A stretch of DNA of 64,000 nucleotides from Prochilodus magdalenae. Lineage: Eukaryota > Chordata > Actinopteri > Characiformes > Prochilodontidae. Within the stretch, counting starts at the first letter, position 1. Each line of letters starts with the position of its first letter. The stretch covers positions 869,501 to 933,500 of the forward strand of contig JAMWET010003062.1 in NCBI GenBank assembly GCA_024036415.1, read 5' to 3'. The notes under the pieces were generated by a model. The model ran no database searches. It was not told where the DNA came from and worked only from the letters and a program-made list of their open reading frames with translations. Shown in pieces: positions 41,191-53,031 of this stretch. The position numbers were made by a program, and so were the translations under genes.

Positions 41191-41525
41191 CCAGTTTCTA
41201 TTACTGTTCTTGACAGTAGTACATGACCCATAACGTTGTGTTCTAGGGTTAGGAGATGATGGACAAAAAGATAGACATCTGTGACTCCCAAATCAGAAAC
41301 AAAAGTGGAGCTTAATTTATCTTTTAAAGACAACAGCTTTAAATACTGTTTATCTAGGGAAGGCAGAGTTGGTGGTCTACCACCTTTTGCATAGTTATTA
41401 GCAGTTATATTTTTGATGTAGATTTGAATGATTTCTCAGCCCAGTTTCGGAAAGTCTTGTTTTTCACGTATTGTTCTTTGACTTTCAGTTTTTCTTTTAG
41501 AGTTGTTTTTTGCACCTAATTTTCT

Positions 41526-41646
41526 CAGAAATGTCTCCTAAAAGACTTCATCTCCAGTCAAAGCAACCATTTAGTACAAGATATTGCTTGTTTCTTACAT
41601 AATGGCCACTGTGACTGGAAATAAAGTCTTTTAGGAGACATTTCTG
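41526..41646. repeat. 35-bp-arm inverted repeat (hairpin)
   Basis: The arms 41526-41560 (cagaaatgtctcctaaaaga...) and 41612-41646 are reverse complements at 33 of 35 positions, with a 51-base loop. Confidence 0.88.
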
Positions 41647-42284
41647 GGTGGATGCCGTCTTTCCACAGTACTGTACATTTTATATATTTGCAGGTTTACA
41701 GCCCTGTGTACTAAAAAGCTCACACAAATACATATACGCATACACCCCTGAGACGCTATCCTGACTAGACACAGGTTATTCTAGGAGACAGAGGTGAATA
41801 GTAGCCCCTCAGGAGTTACACAATGGAGACCGTCAGTCTGATTGTCCTGAGTGTGTGTAGCAGGCTTTAGTGATAGGAGGCGGTAAGCGTCCATCGCTTG
41901 CAATGCTCTGACACCCATCATTGTGGTCTGGTATTTGAGAAATGCGTTTGATCCATAGAGTCAGTCGTGTGCGTCCGTCTAACCCCTTATAAACCCTCGT
42001 TCTCATCTGTCACTCCGACCGTGTGGCTGCTTATTCTCTGAAGTGCTCCTGTCAGCCCTGCTGCTCTCACAATGCTTGCACACACACAGGCGTACCACTC
42101 ATAAATACACATACACACATGCTCAGACTGGCAGGCATTGTCTTTCCCCTGTAAACTTTACTAGTGCTCGAGGTCAGGGCACAGGCTTACTCAGCTTCCC
42201 TCATTGTCTCTTCTCCTGGCTACTGTTGAAATCTGTCTGCTTAGGCCTTTCACATATATTGGCTGGAGTAGGGTGCATTACGTA

Positions 42285-42846
42285 CAGTACTGTGCAAAAG
42301 CCATACTTTAATTTATCTAATTTATATCCAAAACGGCCATTAAATACAGGATAGTTATTTTTCCAAGAGACGTTTCTGCAAAAAAACTAGCTAAAAGATA
42401 GAGAAGTGGGGACTCGTAATAACAATGCAAGATAATCTAGACAACTAAAACTGTGAGACGGGAACTCGATGCCACGGGTTTGAAAGAATGTCAAGTTAAA
42501 TAAAGTGGTTAAATATGCACATCTAAAAATCTGCTAGTGTTTTTAGAACAATAGACTGACCACCCCAGAGAGCAGACCCTAACATCACTGAATGTGTTTG
42601 GGATTACTGAGATAATGAGAAGCAGAATTGTGAATAACTACTGAACTTTGTAGGTGTGAAAAAACATTCCTGCAGATTTCTTTAAAAAACGAAAAGGAAG
42701 ACTCTGGAAAAGAACGGGCACTTCTGAGCGACTATCTGTTTAATGTGTATTACTAGCTTTTTTACTTTACACTGGAAAAAGGAAAATGTATACTCATTTA
42801 TAAATTAAATGAATAAAGGGTGGTCTCTGACTTTTGCACAGTACCG
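42285..42846. mobile_element. Non-autonomous Tc1/mariner-type element
   Basis: The left end CAGTACTGTGCAAAAG (42285-42300), preceded by TA, is matched by the right end CTTTTGCACAGTACCG (42831-42846), 15 of 16 bases. The interior at about 42560-42620 (cagaccctaacatcactgaa then tgtgtttgggatta, reading P-N-I-T-E-C-V-W-D) resembles the SPDLNPIE..W segment of Tc1 transposases, but stops are frequent. Length 562 bp against about 1.3-1.6 kb for a full element, so internally deleted. Confidence 0.65.
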
Positions 42847-42849
42847 TGT

Positions 42850-45751
42850 ACTCACGTTTTCCATTCCATTTTCTATTAGAACATGAAAAAAGTGGCATGC
42901 TAAATAATTCTGTTTGCATTCATTTAAGAAAGGTCATATTTCATTTTAGATTAGGGACAATGGGTTTTTCTCTCTAAGGATGACCAACAAACTAATGACA
43001 GAAAACAGCTTTCAGTTTTAAAATCTACTGTACAGACCTGAGAATCTTAACAAGAAACTTGGCTAGGTCTCATGGATAGCAATAAATTCCTTAGTAGATA
43101 GCTGTCATTAGTACTGCACAAGCTGGTCTCTGCAGTTCAGTAATCACATGTTTTTGTGCCTGAAGCTTATGCCTGAGTCTAAAGCGTGATTTTCTGAGGC
43201 ATGTGCCAAACACATATGTTAGTGGAAGATATTTTACTCTGGAACAGTGCAGCAGAGAGCATTTGAGTTTGAGTGGTGTTTTAAACCCAGAAAAAAAAAC
43301 CACAAGTGTTCAGACATGTACAGCATATGCCTAGTGTTTTGAGTCTCTGTTTTTTTCTTACATAGTTTATAGCTGTGCTGTTTATTTATTTGAACCAGTG
43401 TTTTATCTTTCCAGTGTTTTGCTTGCAGTATTAAACAATGGAGCTTTGAGTTAAAGCTTTGAAATTGAAAGTGTTACATAAAAAAAGACTTGGGGAATTT
43501 ATCTTCTGCTTGATAGCTCTTTGTACAATGGAACAGCATTTTTTCCCCCTACATTATTTTTTTTGGGTCAGGGGTTGACCCTCGATAGTTTATCAAGTAG
43601 GAAAGGATAGCACTGCATTTACTGAGAGTTGAAGGTGCTCAGACGGATAAGAAACTTAAACAGCTGTACAAACATCAAATAAAGCATGGGATCACAGGGT
43701 GACAGCAGAGTAGGAGTGTATGAAGCCAAAGAGATCTTAAACATCTCTGGTGAGACTGCAGGTTGTTTGATTAAAATGCAGTATTTCAAAGCACCCACAG
43801 GAACACACCACTGCTGTATTACTGTTTGAATATCAACTAACGTCTAATCGCAAGTATTCAAGCTACTAAATCTTTATTTGGCTACTTCACACACTGAAAT
43901 TTCTTCTGAAATAGCAGTGCTGGGGTGCAAACCAAGGTCAGACCTAACTATAGTAATAGGTTAGGCTTACTAAGTATGTGAGGTCAGGCAAAACGTGCTC
44001 ATTGTAGTGATGCACCACTGCCATCTAGTGCTTGCTAAGCTTAAGGCCTACTGAAACCTAATGCAAACAGAATTCACACATGCTAAAACCATCTTTGATT
44101 ACCAACTATAGTGGTCACGCCTGAAAGGAGAGAGTTAAAAGTGCGCTGCCCTCCATTGGCTGTTCAAATTGTACAGATGGGGAAAGTGGGTGTGGTTTTT
44201 GACAATCAAAGACATTCCATCTGCATTCTAGAATCCTCCATGGACAAAAAGGGGAATCCCGGCCCACGTCCATGACCTTCTGCAAGAGAGAATGAGTGTG
44301 ATAGGCCGAGTGAGCAAGAGACCAGAGAGTGAGAGACGAGAGAGCGAGAGTTCTGGCAACTAGATCACACCATCTGGCTCAATACCACAGAGCTACATAG
44401 CTTCCAGGACCTTTAGACTGTTATATGAGCTGCAGCTATGTGGGTTGAATGGCTCTGGTAACCCACACCCAGTGCTCTGACCGCCGTCCCTATCACCTGC
44501 CTCTAAAGGCTCGAGGCCAGAGGCAGCCTGCATTTCCTGCTCTTAGAAGTGGAATGGAGATTGTGTGTCAATGATTTACTCGGCTAAGTGCCGGCCTGGG
44601 GACATTCTTTGGTTTTTAATTAGACAGATGGAATGCTCTTGATTAAGAGGCTTCGCTTCATGCCTCATTGAGGCCCGTGTGTTAATGTTTCAGTATGCAT
44701 TTGAGGCATTCTTTCTCACGGACAAGCAAGGACCACAAACAACAATGGGAAAAACAAAGACACACACAAAGTAATATTTGCCAACGACGGTTTAGGCTGG
44801 TGGTACAAAGTCTTTACTTAACTTGATCAATTACCATACAGCATTGTGTACACTTCATAAGAGTGTTTCTTACATTTCCTGATCTCATACTGCCATCTAC
44901 TGGCTACTTCCCTTGGGGAAATGGGCTTTCATTTCTCACATCAATTGCTGTGAAGTTTAATTTGGAATCTCTCATTATCAAACTGTAGTGCAAAAAAAAC
45001 ACAATCATGTTAATAATTCTGAGTGAAGTGCAATGACCATGTTTAAAAACACAAGGATTTCTACTCAGGGCGCCTCATTTAAAGCACATGTTTTAAACAA
45101 TATGTAAAGTTTTACTTAAATGTACATATCGGACCAAATCAGCTCATAATAAATCAAAGAAAAAAGGGAAAAAAAAAAGAAAAAAAAAACATCCATGATA
45201 TCCAATCCAATTTGAGAATGGATAGAACCAAAGTTCATTTTGCCCGCTGGCATTACAGTCACAAATGAATGTTGCATAACGTTTGTGTGCTCAGGGCTTT
45301 TTTTCTCACTCACGTAGCATGTGGTATTAAAGTAAATCATGTGCACTCATAGATTCTCTCAGTATATGCCCATTCTCCTTGTACAAACTATATCATATGG
45401 CTTATAGTTTCACCATTTCAAAGTATCGTACTAAAAGAACAGCAGAATTAGAGCAAATACCAAAAGGAAATGTGTTGTCATTAGAGATAAGGCACTATAC
45501 ATTACTTGTGGGGCTATCTAACTTAGCTATGCCTGTGGATTCAGGCTTGGCTCTACCGAATTGAGAATATAAAGTCTGATTGAGATCAATAAGAGAGCAT
45601 AAAGGGGGACAAAAGCTTTGAGGAGTATATGACGTGTAATATATTGATAGAATTAGGTCACAAATCACTTGGCCTCAAATCAGTAGGCCAACCGTGGAAA
45701 GTAAGTGTTATTCCTGCCATTTTCTTTCAAGAACCATCTTGAACTAGCGGT
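42850..45751. other. Intergenic and prdx6 3' flank; possible conserved non-coding block
   Basis: No coding gene. 44440-44710 is non-repetitive and not AT-rich, with ggtttttaattagacagatg and cagtatgcatttgaggcatt, looking like a conserved regulatory block, which is unproven. An A-rich run is at 45166-45190. The prdx6 3' UTR must occupy part of the segment below 45752. Confidence 0.5.
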
Positions 45752-45880
45752 TTATGGCTGTGGGGTGTAGCGTAGGTACTTTTTCCCAGAAGGCAGATCT
45801 TTGGTTTTAAAACCAGCAGGAAAAAGTTTCTTGGCTTCTTCGTCTGAGAGAGAGGGGATAACCATCACTTCATCTCCAGG
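45752..45880 (-). CDS. prdx6: prdx6 coding exon 5 (residues 182-223 and stop)
   Basis: The acceptor is ctctctaag. The exon encodes [20 protein letters not shown] and ends [14 protein letters not shown] with TAA at 45754-45752. I found no canonical AATAAA on the minus strand in the next kilobase. The weaker variants ATTAAA (near 44957) and AGTAAA (near 45112) are present, so the 3' end of the transcript is not determined. Confidence 0.96.
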   Translation of the reverse strand, partial: PGDEVMVIPSLSDEEAKKLFPAGFKTKDLPSGKKYLRYTPQP

Positions 45881-48800
45881 CTTAGAGAGAGAAAGAACGG
45901 TAGAGACAGCAAACCATCAATGGCGTGATCCAGAAATATGCGTAACGTCATATCAACTGAACAAGAAATTTAGGCGTTGGCCTCTAAACCACTGATAAGA
46001 TTCGGATTACCTTCCAGTCCACAGGCGTGGCCACCTTCTTCTTTGCTGTCAGCTGCAGGGAATCAATGACCCGAAGTATCTCGGTGAAATTGCGCCCCGT
46101 GGTGGCAGGATAGAGGATTGACAGCTTCAACTTTTTATCAGGGCCAATAACAAAGACCTAATAAGAACAAAACAAATAATAAGAAAGAGTAAGGAATCTT
46201 AGCATAAAATGGACTAGATTTAATAAGACACAGTTAAATAAGAATACAGCTTTCTTTCTTAATCTGTGCTTTAGTGCAAGATATCTGTTTCTCAGACTTG
46301 AGACTTGCGCATTTTAGAAAGGACAACGTAGGAGGAAAAAAGGACAGTATTTACTAAACAAGGCTCTTATGTAGGCATGGTTCTTATCAAACATAGATAA
46401 AGATGGAGCACAGTTCCACTAGAAGTGTGGAAGAAAACCTACACAGCGGGCAGTAAGAGGCATGCCATCTTTGTCCCTCTCATCCGGGTCCAGCATCCCC
46501 AGGAGGACAGACAGCTCTCGCTTGTCATCCGCTATGATAGGGAACGGCAAGGGGGAGCTTGCCTGTTCTGGGTGAAACGCCATCACATCCTACATACAGA
46601 GAATGACAAAGTAATTTAAATGTAGTTTAATTAATATAAGCAAACAAAGCAATACTGACAATGATCTGTTTTACATCAATAACAATAATAATAATAATAA
46701 TAAAACTTAATTTATTTACAATGTAGATCAAGGTGCAGAATTGCAATAAACAAGACAAAAAAACAAAAGCCAAATTAAAATATTAAAATATTAATTAATA
46801 ACACAACAATAAAAATACACCTGTCTGTACGTCTTATTCAAAAACTTTGATTTAGAAACTTTAATTCAAGACTTTTGATTTGGTAGATTAATATAATGAC
46901 TAGCTAAAGAACGCTCTACTAATATTACTATTTGTTACACAGTTTGATAATTATTTTGAGAAATATTACTTAAACATAATTGGGACAGTTATTTTGACTC
47001 TCAGATTTGAAACGTCTGGAGTTCTGGTCAGAGTGCATTTAGAGTTTATGCTGTCACTGATGAGTTTCACTGCTAAACACATGCTCAAATAGGAACTAGA
47101 TCATTTAAGCTCATAATATATTGCGGTGCTGTTGCTGTGAAATGTCTGTAACAAAAGCTACAGCCCAAAGTAACAAGTGAAAATATTAGATAATATTAGA
47201 CTCTGCTTTACTAGAACAAATCGATTTGGTAGGGGTTTTTTGTGCATTTACCAAATTAAGCAGTATGATGACATGGCAAGCGTTCACAAAACAGTTGTCA
47301 AAGTTTAAAATAAATAAAAGTATCTGGTCAGGAACGACAACAGCAGACATGTTAAGTCTACTTTCATAGCTGCTTATTAGTCAGTTTTTTCACACTGAGT
47401 GCGAAACCACAACAGCCACTTCTTACAATAGTAAAACATTTTAAACCATCGTTAAAGTTAATCGTTATCTTCCCCCTACAGTGTAATAAAAGAAAAACAA
47501 ATAAAGTACAGCAAAGAAAAGTGGTGGTAAAAGTAAAGAAAGTCAAGAGAAAAAGTTAAGGTTTTGAGTGAGTGGGAACGTGAGGCAGAGTGAGACTGTG
47601 TCTGCTTTTAGTTCCAGGATGACTGTAATGGGCTTAATCAGCTACTGGACTTCAGACAAACATAATACTGTCCTGTGAGAATGATGAGCTTTTACCATTC
47701 ACACAAGTTCAGCCAAAGGTTTCTGAGAAAGTGCACACATGCAAGCACTGGTGTGTGGGTGTGAAAGCCAACTCTAGGGCTGGACACTTAACATTTCAGA
47801 GAGAGAATTAACAGCTTCTGATAACTCAACATAACTGTACTAAATGAAAAGTTTACATATGCAATGTTTATGGCCAGCGACCTGATCGTTCAGAGTTTGA
47901 AGGGAGGGATTGTAAAACATTTCTGCTCTAGTTCAGTCAGTAAGGGCAAGCTGGGTCTTAGTAACTTAGTAACCTAACATTCTGTCCAATCAAAAAGACC
48001 AAAGTAGGTCAGGCGCAAACACAATACCCACCTCCTCCTTTTTCCTTTCAGACCACATGGAGGTGGTGCCATGACCGCCAATCAGAGTGGCTGTGATTTC
48101 TAGGGCTAACTGGTCCAGGATTGGGTGACTGAGAAGGCCCTCTCTGATCAGTGGGAAATGTCTATTTGTTTACCTAGCCAAGTTTAAAAAGACCATCTGA
48201 CGCCTGGACGCCAAGTGTGTGCGAGGTCTGTAGCAGCAAATGGGGCCTGGGTCAGAAGTCATGTCTCATGGTTCTGCTTGAAATGGATTTCTGATAAGAA
48301 TATTTTCTCTTCCAAATAATAAGGGAAAAGAACTAGACATGGGAGAGCTGTTTTTGGGGTTTCCCCTGGCTTTGTTTAAGGCAATGAACAACTTCCCAGT
48401 TATCCAACGAACTAGCTATCCTATGAGCTAGGGCTGCATAATATTACACCACACTGCAATTATGATTACCTCAGTGAACACCCATAAAAATGCATCTGGG
48501 TTATGACTATTGGTTTAAATACTCTGGAACAAAAGTCACAAAGAGGCTAATCTGCATGCAGCAACCTTACTGTAAAGACTAACGTTGGAATAAAAGATTA
48601 GAATGATCTACTGGATTAAAAAGGATGGTTCATTAAGTGTTCCAGATGGAATATGTGCTGTAGAAAGGTCTGTAAACAACCTTTTTTGAAAAGGGTTCTT
48701 CTATTGTTACGATGTTAAACTTGTAATAACCCTTTTTGGTGCTATACAGTGTGTATTAAGTGTATACTGTGCTGACATAAGACTTGTCTACGCATAACGT

Positions 48801-51800
48801 TAAATATAAATACAGACTGAAGACATCCGTCTGTATTTGTGTAAAACAGATCAGTACAACCAGAAATCAGAGGGGTGGGAGGAGAGTGTGGCCAATAGTT
48901 CAAGCGTGTTGAATAGGAGCTCTCAAGGGCCAAAATTGGTGTCCAATTTTGCTGTCCAATTTTGGTCCTGGAGATCAACCACCCTTGAGAGCTCCTATTT
49001 AACACACTTGAACTATTCCAAACTGTTCCAAATGCAAAAAAAAAAAAACACTGATCTGACCTTTTCCCTTACTGACCTTGCTCCAGCCGCGGTGGTCTTC
49101 CACACTGTCAATGGACAGGGCAATCATCTTCACGTCACGCTTCTTAAACTCATCGCTGAGCCTAGCAGCACAAGCTAGCTCGGTTGTGCACACTGGGGTG
49201 AAATCACGTGGGTGAGAGAACAAGATGCCCCATCTACAGAGGAGAGGAGAGGCAGAAGAACAGAGCCCATTAAAACTGTTTAGACTGATAAAAACAGCAG
49301 CAAAATAAAGCACACTGCAGCACAGGAAATTCCTGCCGACTTGTTCTCAGGCTGAAGCAACAGGTGGCCATAACTTGAGCAAAACAGATGTATCATAAAT
49401 TACACAACACTTGCACCTGGAAAGTCTGGCTCAATAACCAGTAATTCATTACACAGCTGAATGGCATGATCGAATACAATACAGCACTACAATAGATATA
49501 AAACTATATTGACCCCTTTGCCCCAGAAAGTCTCAGCAAGTGCTTTTACCTGGGAAGTATATCAGTAGTAACAGCCTACAGACTTTTATTAAAGCAGTCA
49601 CTGCTGTGAAATAGAAATTTAACTCCATGTATTCTCACAGTGTTACTTTACTTTATCCGCTTTGCTTTTTCTCCAGCACTAATCTAATTGTTGCACCAAA
49701 AGTAAATAACAATCGTTCCAACTTCCGTACTTGGGGTACAGGGCCAATGGTATTTAATGCGCATTAGAAGTCATCTGGTTTACAAATGACATTTTGATAT
49801 TTTATGCTGTGTGTAAATAATATACATCACATTGAAGGAGCTAAAAAGTTCAGTCGCAACTACTTTTTACTCTTTCTGGAGTTCCCTTTGGCTCGAATGC
49901 TTGAAACTGTAACACTTTGGTTCCCATCTACTTCCAGGAACTAGAAAAAGGTAACAGGGTCATTAAAAATGTCATTGTTCGGTATAAATTATTCAGTTTT
50001 TTTACTCATTATTAATTTAGGTTGCCAAACATTCGGTTCATCCCTAGTGGCAACTATCCAATGACAAAGACCTCTATAATACCTTGTCACGGTACAGCTG
50101 AAGTTACCCAGCCAAATAGGTAAGGGGGTTTTTGATCAAATGAGGCTAAATCAATTTCAAAATCCCACCCATGGCGGAAACCTAACACACACTGAATCAA
50201 AACACACCATCCCTACAGTAAAGTGTGGGGTGACAGCATCATGTTGCGAGAATACGTTTCCGATGTGGGGACTGAGCACCACGTTTAAAATGAAGGACGA
50301 ATGAATGGTGCCAAGTACAGGGCGGTGAGGTAACAGTTCCCCAGCAGAGTGAACTCAATGTGCCAAGGAGAAACTTACAAACAGGGAACAAACAAAGGCT
50401 ACCAAGAGAAAAAACTGGCATGCTCAACAGAGCAAAACAAAACAATATTGAAGGAACCTCACAAACTTCCTAACGCCCAACTCAAAAACAGTTTTGTTTT
50501 GGTCTTGTTTTTTTTCCCTCGGTGCTCTGAAGCAACTTGCCTCGAGAGGCTCGAAACCTTTAACCAGGTAGCCATCAGAGCCGTGCATAGTAACGTTAAC
50601 TCAGAACTGAGCAACCAACGGCCAGCACTCTCACTTAACTAGTGCGAGCTGCAGGTGTTAGCGTTTGCCTCTTCATTGCTCAGTGGTTGCCCTTTGTCTC
50701 CCCCGTGTGGCCAGAGGTGGATCTGCAGGAACTGGAGACGTTACAGTAGACTTGACTTACAAACATAAGTTTTGAAATTCACCGCTGAAAAATAATATTT
50801 TATGATTTTGAACATTTACTTTAAGATCATTTAACAAAAATTACATCTGGAAAATAAATTCTGTGTAAGTAATTTCTTATACAGGTAAATCTGATGACTT
50901 AAGAGGATTAAATACTTTTGAAAGGCGCTATACCTCACTAAGATCGTTCCAACAACAAAAACAATTAGCTTTTTTAGGCCAAAATTAGTTGTTGTTTTTT
51001 AGCAGTTTGGCTTGTTATCCCATCCTACATTTGAAGGTCCCCAACAGTTACAGATAAAAAAAACAATATACGCTGGTTTTATATTTAAGGAAAGATGGTC
51101 TGGGGAAAAAAAAAAAAAAAAAAAAGAGTCCACTCTCACTTTGTTAATGCCCAACAGAAACATTTTAACTTGTGATGAACCCTATGATACTCTTTCGTCT
51201 TTCACATGACCATGAGCTCAGCACCAGGAGTGAATCATCTGCGTGTGAGAGTGCATCTCTCTCTACCCTTCCCTGTACAGACTGAACTCTAACACACACT
51301 CCAGCATACTAGACAAGGCTCAAAACATCAATATAATCTGTATCAAATCAGAATTCTCCATTAAACATGCATCAGTCAAATGACTCATCAACGGCAAGTG
51401 CATTAATGAACACTCCATTGTTCAGCATCTTATAGTGAGCGCTCCACGAGATCTAATAAAGTTGTGCAAGTGCCTAAACATTGAACTTTGCTTGCTCCTA
51501 CATTCTCCCGAATGCAACTGCTAGTAAGTCCCAGACTAGCTGCTCTTGACTGTGCAACACGACGCTCCACTGAAATTTTGATTCAATCGAATTTCCTTTT
51601 GGTTTTTAAAGTGCAATTAATAAGGAACCACTATTATCAGGTTATGAACCAATAATCAAAAGCAGCATCCTATTTGGTGAACAAACCAACAACCAAAGAG
51701 TCAAAATGTATCAATTAAACTGTTGCAAATCCACTGAAAACTACTTGTGTATGATGTGAAATGATTTGTGTGGGTTAAACTGAAAGTTTTGCATGATTTC

Positions 51801-52952
51801 CCTCCATGCTGGGGATTAGCAATACCACTGATTTCCCACGGGATCCGATACCAAGTAATACCAAGCCTAATATCCCATTTACGTAAAACAGATTTAACAA
51901 TGACAGGTTTCTCGCTCTTTACTTTTTCAATAACAGCATTTAACATTCAATTCAGTGTTCAACCATGTCCAAAGTGTACATTCAGTCAAACTGGTATGTT
52001 ACAGCAACTGACAATTCGGTAACACCTGTGTGTATTTGTTAGACTAACATTAGAATAGTTACATACATAAGCCCACTGAATGTAAATAATATAAATGTAA
52101 TCAAAAGTAGGCCAAAAAAAAAAAAGAATAAGCATATCCAATAACCTGCTGCATGTTTAAATGGAAATGAGCATCATTTACATCTTATAAAATATTTGCT
52201 CCTGAATCCTTTGATGAACCGTTCAGTGGTGTCGATGAAAAAGCACAGTCTCAATCTCAGTGTGACTCTGCATTTCGTTTAAAGTTGCTTCTTATTTACC
52301 AGGAAGGAAAAGTAGTTCCTATTTTACGTCACTCACAGCAGGATGTTCTTCTTTTATCTTCTTTGAGAGATAAGGCACACATCACTATGCTACATATATG
52401 AACACATGATACATTTTCATGTTTGCAGATGCAGAACACGTACGCTCCGAAATGCATCTACCTACACACACCCGAACACAGCCGCAGGAGTCTGTCAGTG
52501 ATCGTCTCAGTTGACTTCTCTCACGTCGAACTGTCACAACAGAAACGGCCACGCGGTGTGAACAGGCTCGGCTAACGTTAGCGGAGTTACCTCACTGCTC
52601 TGAGGGGAACGCAGCATTATCAGACTAGGCTAGGCTAGGCTATCCGGAAGTCTTAAATTCGTGCAGTGTTGTAATTAGCCAGACTAACTTCTGAAAACCT
52701 CTGAAACTGGAGCGGTTGCTAAAGTCAGGTTAGCCATCCTGCTACCTTACAGTGTGGGTTAGAGCTCAGCAGGCCGGGCGCAGCGTCGGTACATTTACAT
52801 GCACCACGAACCGTTAATTAAACTGAAGAGCCTTTTATGCGTTAACTGTTTGGTACTTACGAGTCACCCAGGAATTCGTGAAACTTTATCTTGCCAGCCG
52901 TTGTGTCGGCTTCAAAGTTAGGAAACACGTCTCCCAACAGGATCCCCGGCAT
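45752..52952 (-). CDS. prdx6: Peroxiredoxin 6 (1-Cys peroxiredoxin), five-exon gene
   Basis: Five coding exons on the minus strand (52952-52861, 49233-49077, 46589-46443, 46157-46011, 45880-45752) join to 672 nt, a complete 223-residue protein plus stop; human PRDX6 has 224 residues. All introns are GT-AG and phases agree. Known family role: a cytosolic/lysosomal enzyme that reduces H2O2 and phospholipid hydroperoxides with one peroxidatic Cys and glutathione, and also has Ca-independent phospholipase A2 and lyso-PC acyltransferase activity. Seen here: the peroxidatic motif PVCTTE with Cys46 (human Cys47); the lipase motif GDSWG with Ser31 (human Ser32); His25 and Asp139 matching the human His26/Asp140 of the PLA2 triad; a Thr in VATPVDW at 176, matching the human MAPK-phosphorylated Thr177; and the C-terminus ending KYLRYTPQP. 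No resolving Cys pair is expected. Cys52 and Cys132 are extra relative to the human protein as I remember it. The start is chosen by the family N-terminus MPGILLGD. Identification is very secure. Confidence 0.97.
46011..46157 (-). CDS. prdx6: prdx6 coding exon 4 (residues 133-181)
   Basis: A phase-0 exon of 49 codons with acceptor ttattag and donor gtaatc. It encodes [20 protein letters not shown], then [18 protein letters not shown], ending VATPVDWK. Asp139 in GPDKK corresponds to human Asp140 of the phospholipase triad. Thr176 corresponds to the human phosphorylation site Thr177. Confidence 0.96.
46158..46442 (-). other. prdx6: prdx6 intron 4-side gap (short intron between exons 3 and 4)
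   Basis: A 285-base intron bounded by donor gtaggt and acceptor ttattag. It is AT-rich and nothing else recognisable is in it. Confidence 0.9.
46443..46589 (-). CDS. prdx6: prdx6 coding exon 3 (residues 84-132)
   Basis: A phase-0 exon of 49 codons with acceptor tatgtag and donor gtaggt. It encodes the [20 protein letters not shown] segment and DGMPLTARC, matching the central peroxiredoxin-6 fold (human LPFPIIDD... and GMPVTAR). The exon begins [12 protein letters not shown] where human has DINAYNCEEPTEK, a divergent surface loop. Cys132 replaces a human Val. Confidence 0.95.
46590..49076 (-). other. prdx6: prdx6 intron between exons 2 and 3
   Basis: A 2.5-kb intron. It holds a short (AAT)n run at about 46680-46704, AT-rich sequence around 46.7-47.5 kb, and a 36-bp-arm inverted repeat at 48894-49017 that starts about 60 bases downstream of the exon 2 donor. 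No other gene is visible. Confidence 0.85.
48894..49017. repeat. 36-bp-arm inverted repeat in prdx6 intron
   Basis: The arms 48894-48929 (aatagttcaagcgtgttgaa...) and 48982-49017 match as reverse complements at 34 of 36 positions. The loop contains two gtccaatttt words and ggtcctggagatc, wording of a common fish dispersed repeat, so this is probably a foldback/MITE copy. Confidence 0.88.
49077..49233 (-). CDS. prdx6: prdx6 coding exon 2 (peroxidatic cysteine exon)
   Basis: The acceptor is ...ctgtag at 49236-49234. The exon completes Ser31 and encodes [18 protein letters not shown], which holds peroxidatic Cys46, then the [10 protein letters not shown] segment, ending at residue 83 (Lys). The phase-correct donor is gtcagt (49076-49071). 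A nominally stronger gtaagg lies four bases further downstream and would shift the frame if used. Confidence 0.96.
49234..52860 (-). other. prdx6: prdx6 intron 1
   Basis: A 3.6-kb intron. It holds A-rich runs (near 51105-51125 and 52111-52122) and otherwise low-copy-looking sequence. The short open frames in it show no conserved domain, and I find no RNA gene. Confidence 0.85.
52861..52952 (-). CDS. prdx6: prdx6 coding exon 1 (residues 1-30 plus two bases)
   Basis: Starts with ATG at 52952-52950, with G at -3, and encodes [16 protein letters not shown] and onward to FLGD. It ends after two bases of the Ser31 codon at a strong donor, gtaagt (52860-52855). The splice splits the catalytic lipase serine codon TC|A between exons 1 and 2. 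His25 of the PLA2 triad lies here. It is one residue shorter than human near residues 3-5. Confidence 0.96.
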
Positions 52953-53031
52953 GTCTGCGTATCACTCCTCTCAGCAGCAGAGTGAGCGACCTGCACAGTC
53001 ACACGTATGAATGGAGGGGGAGAGGGGGAGA

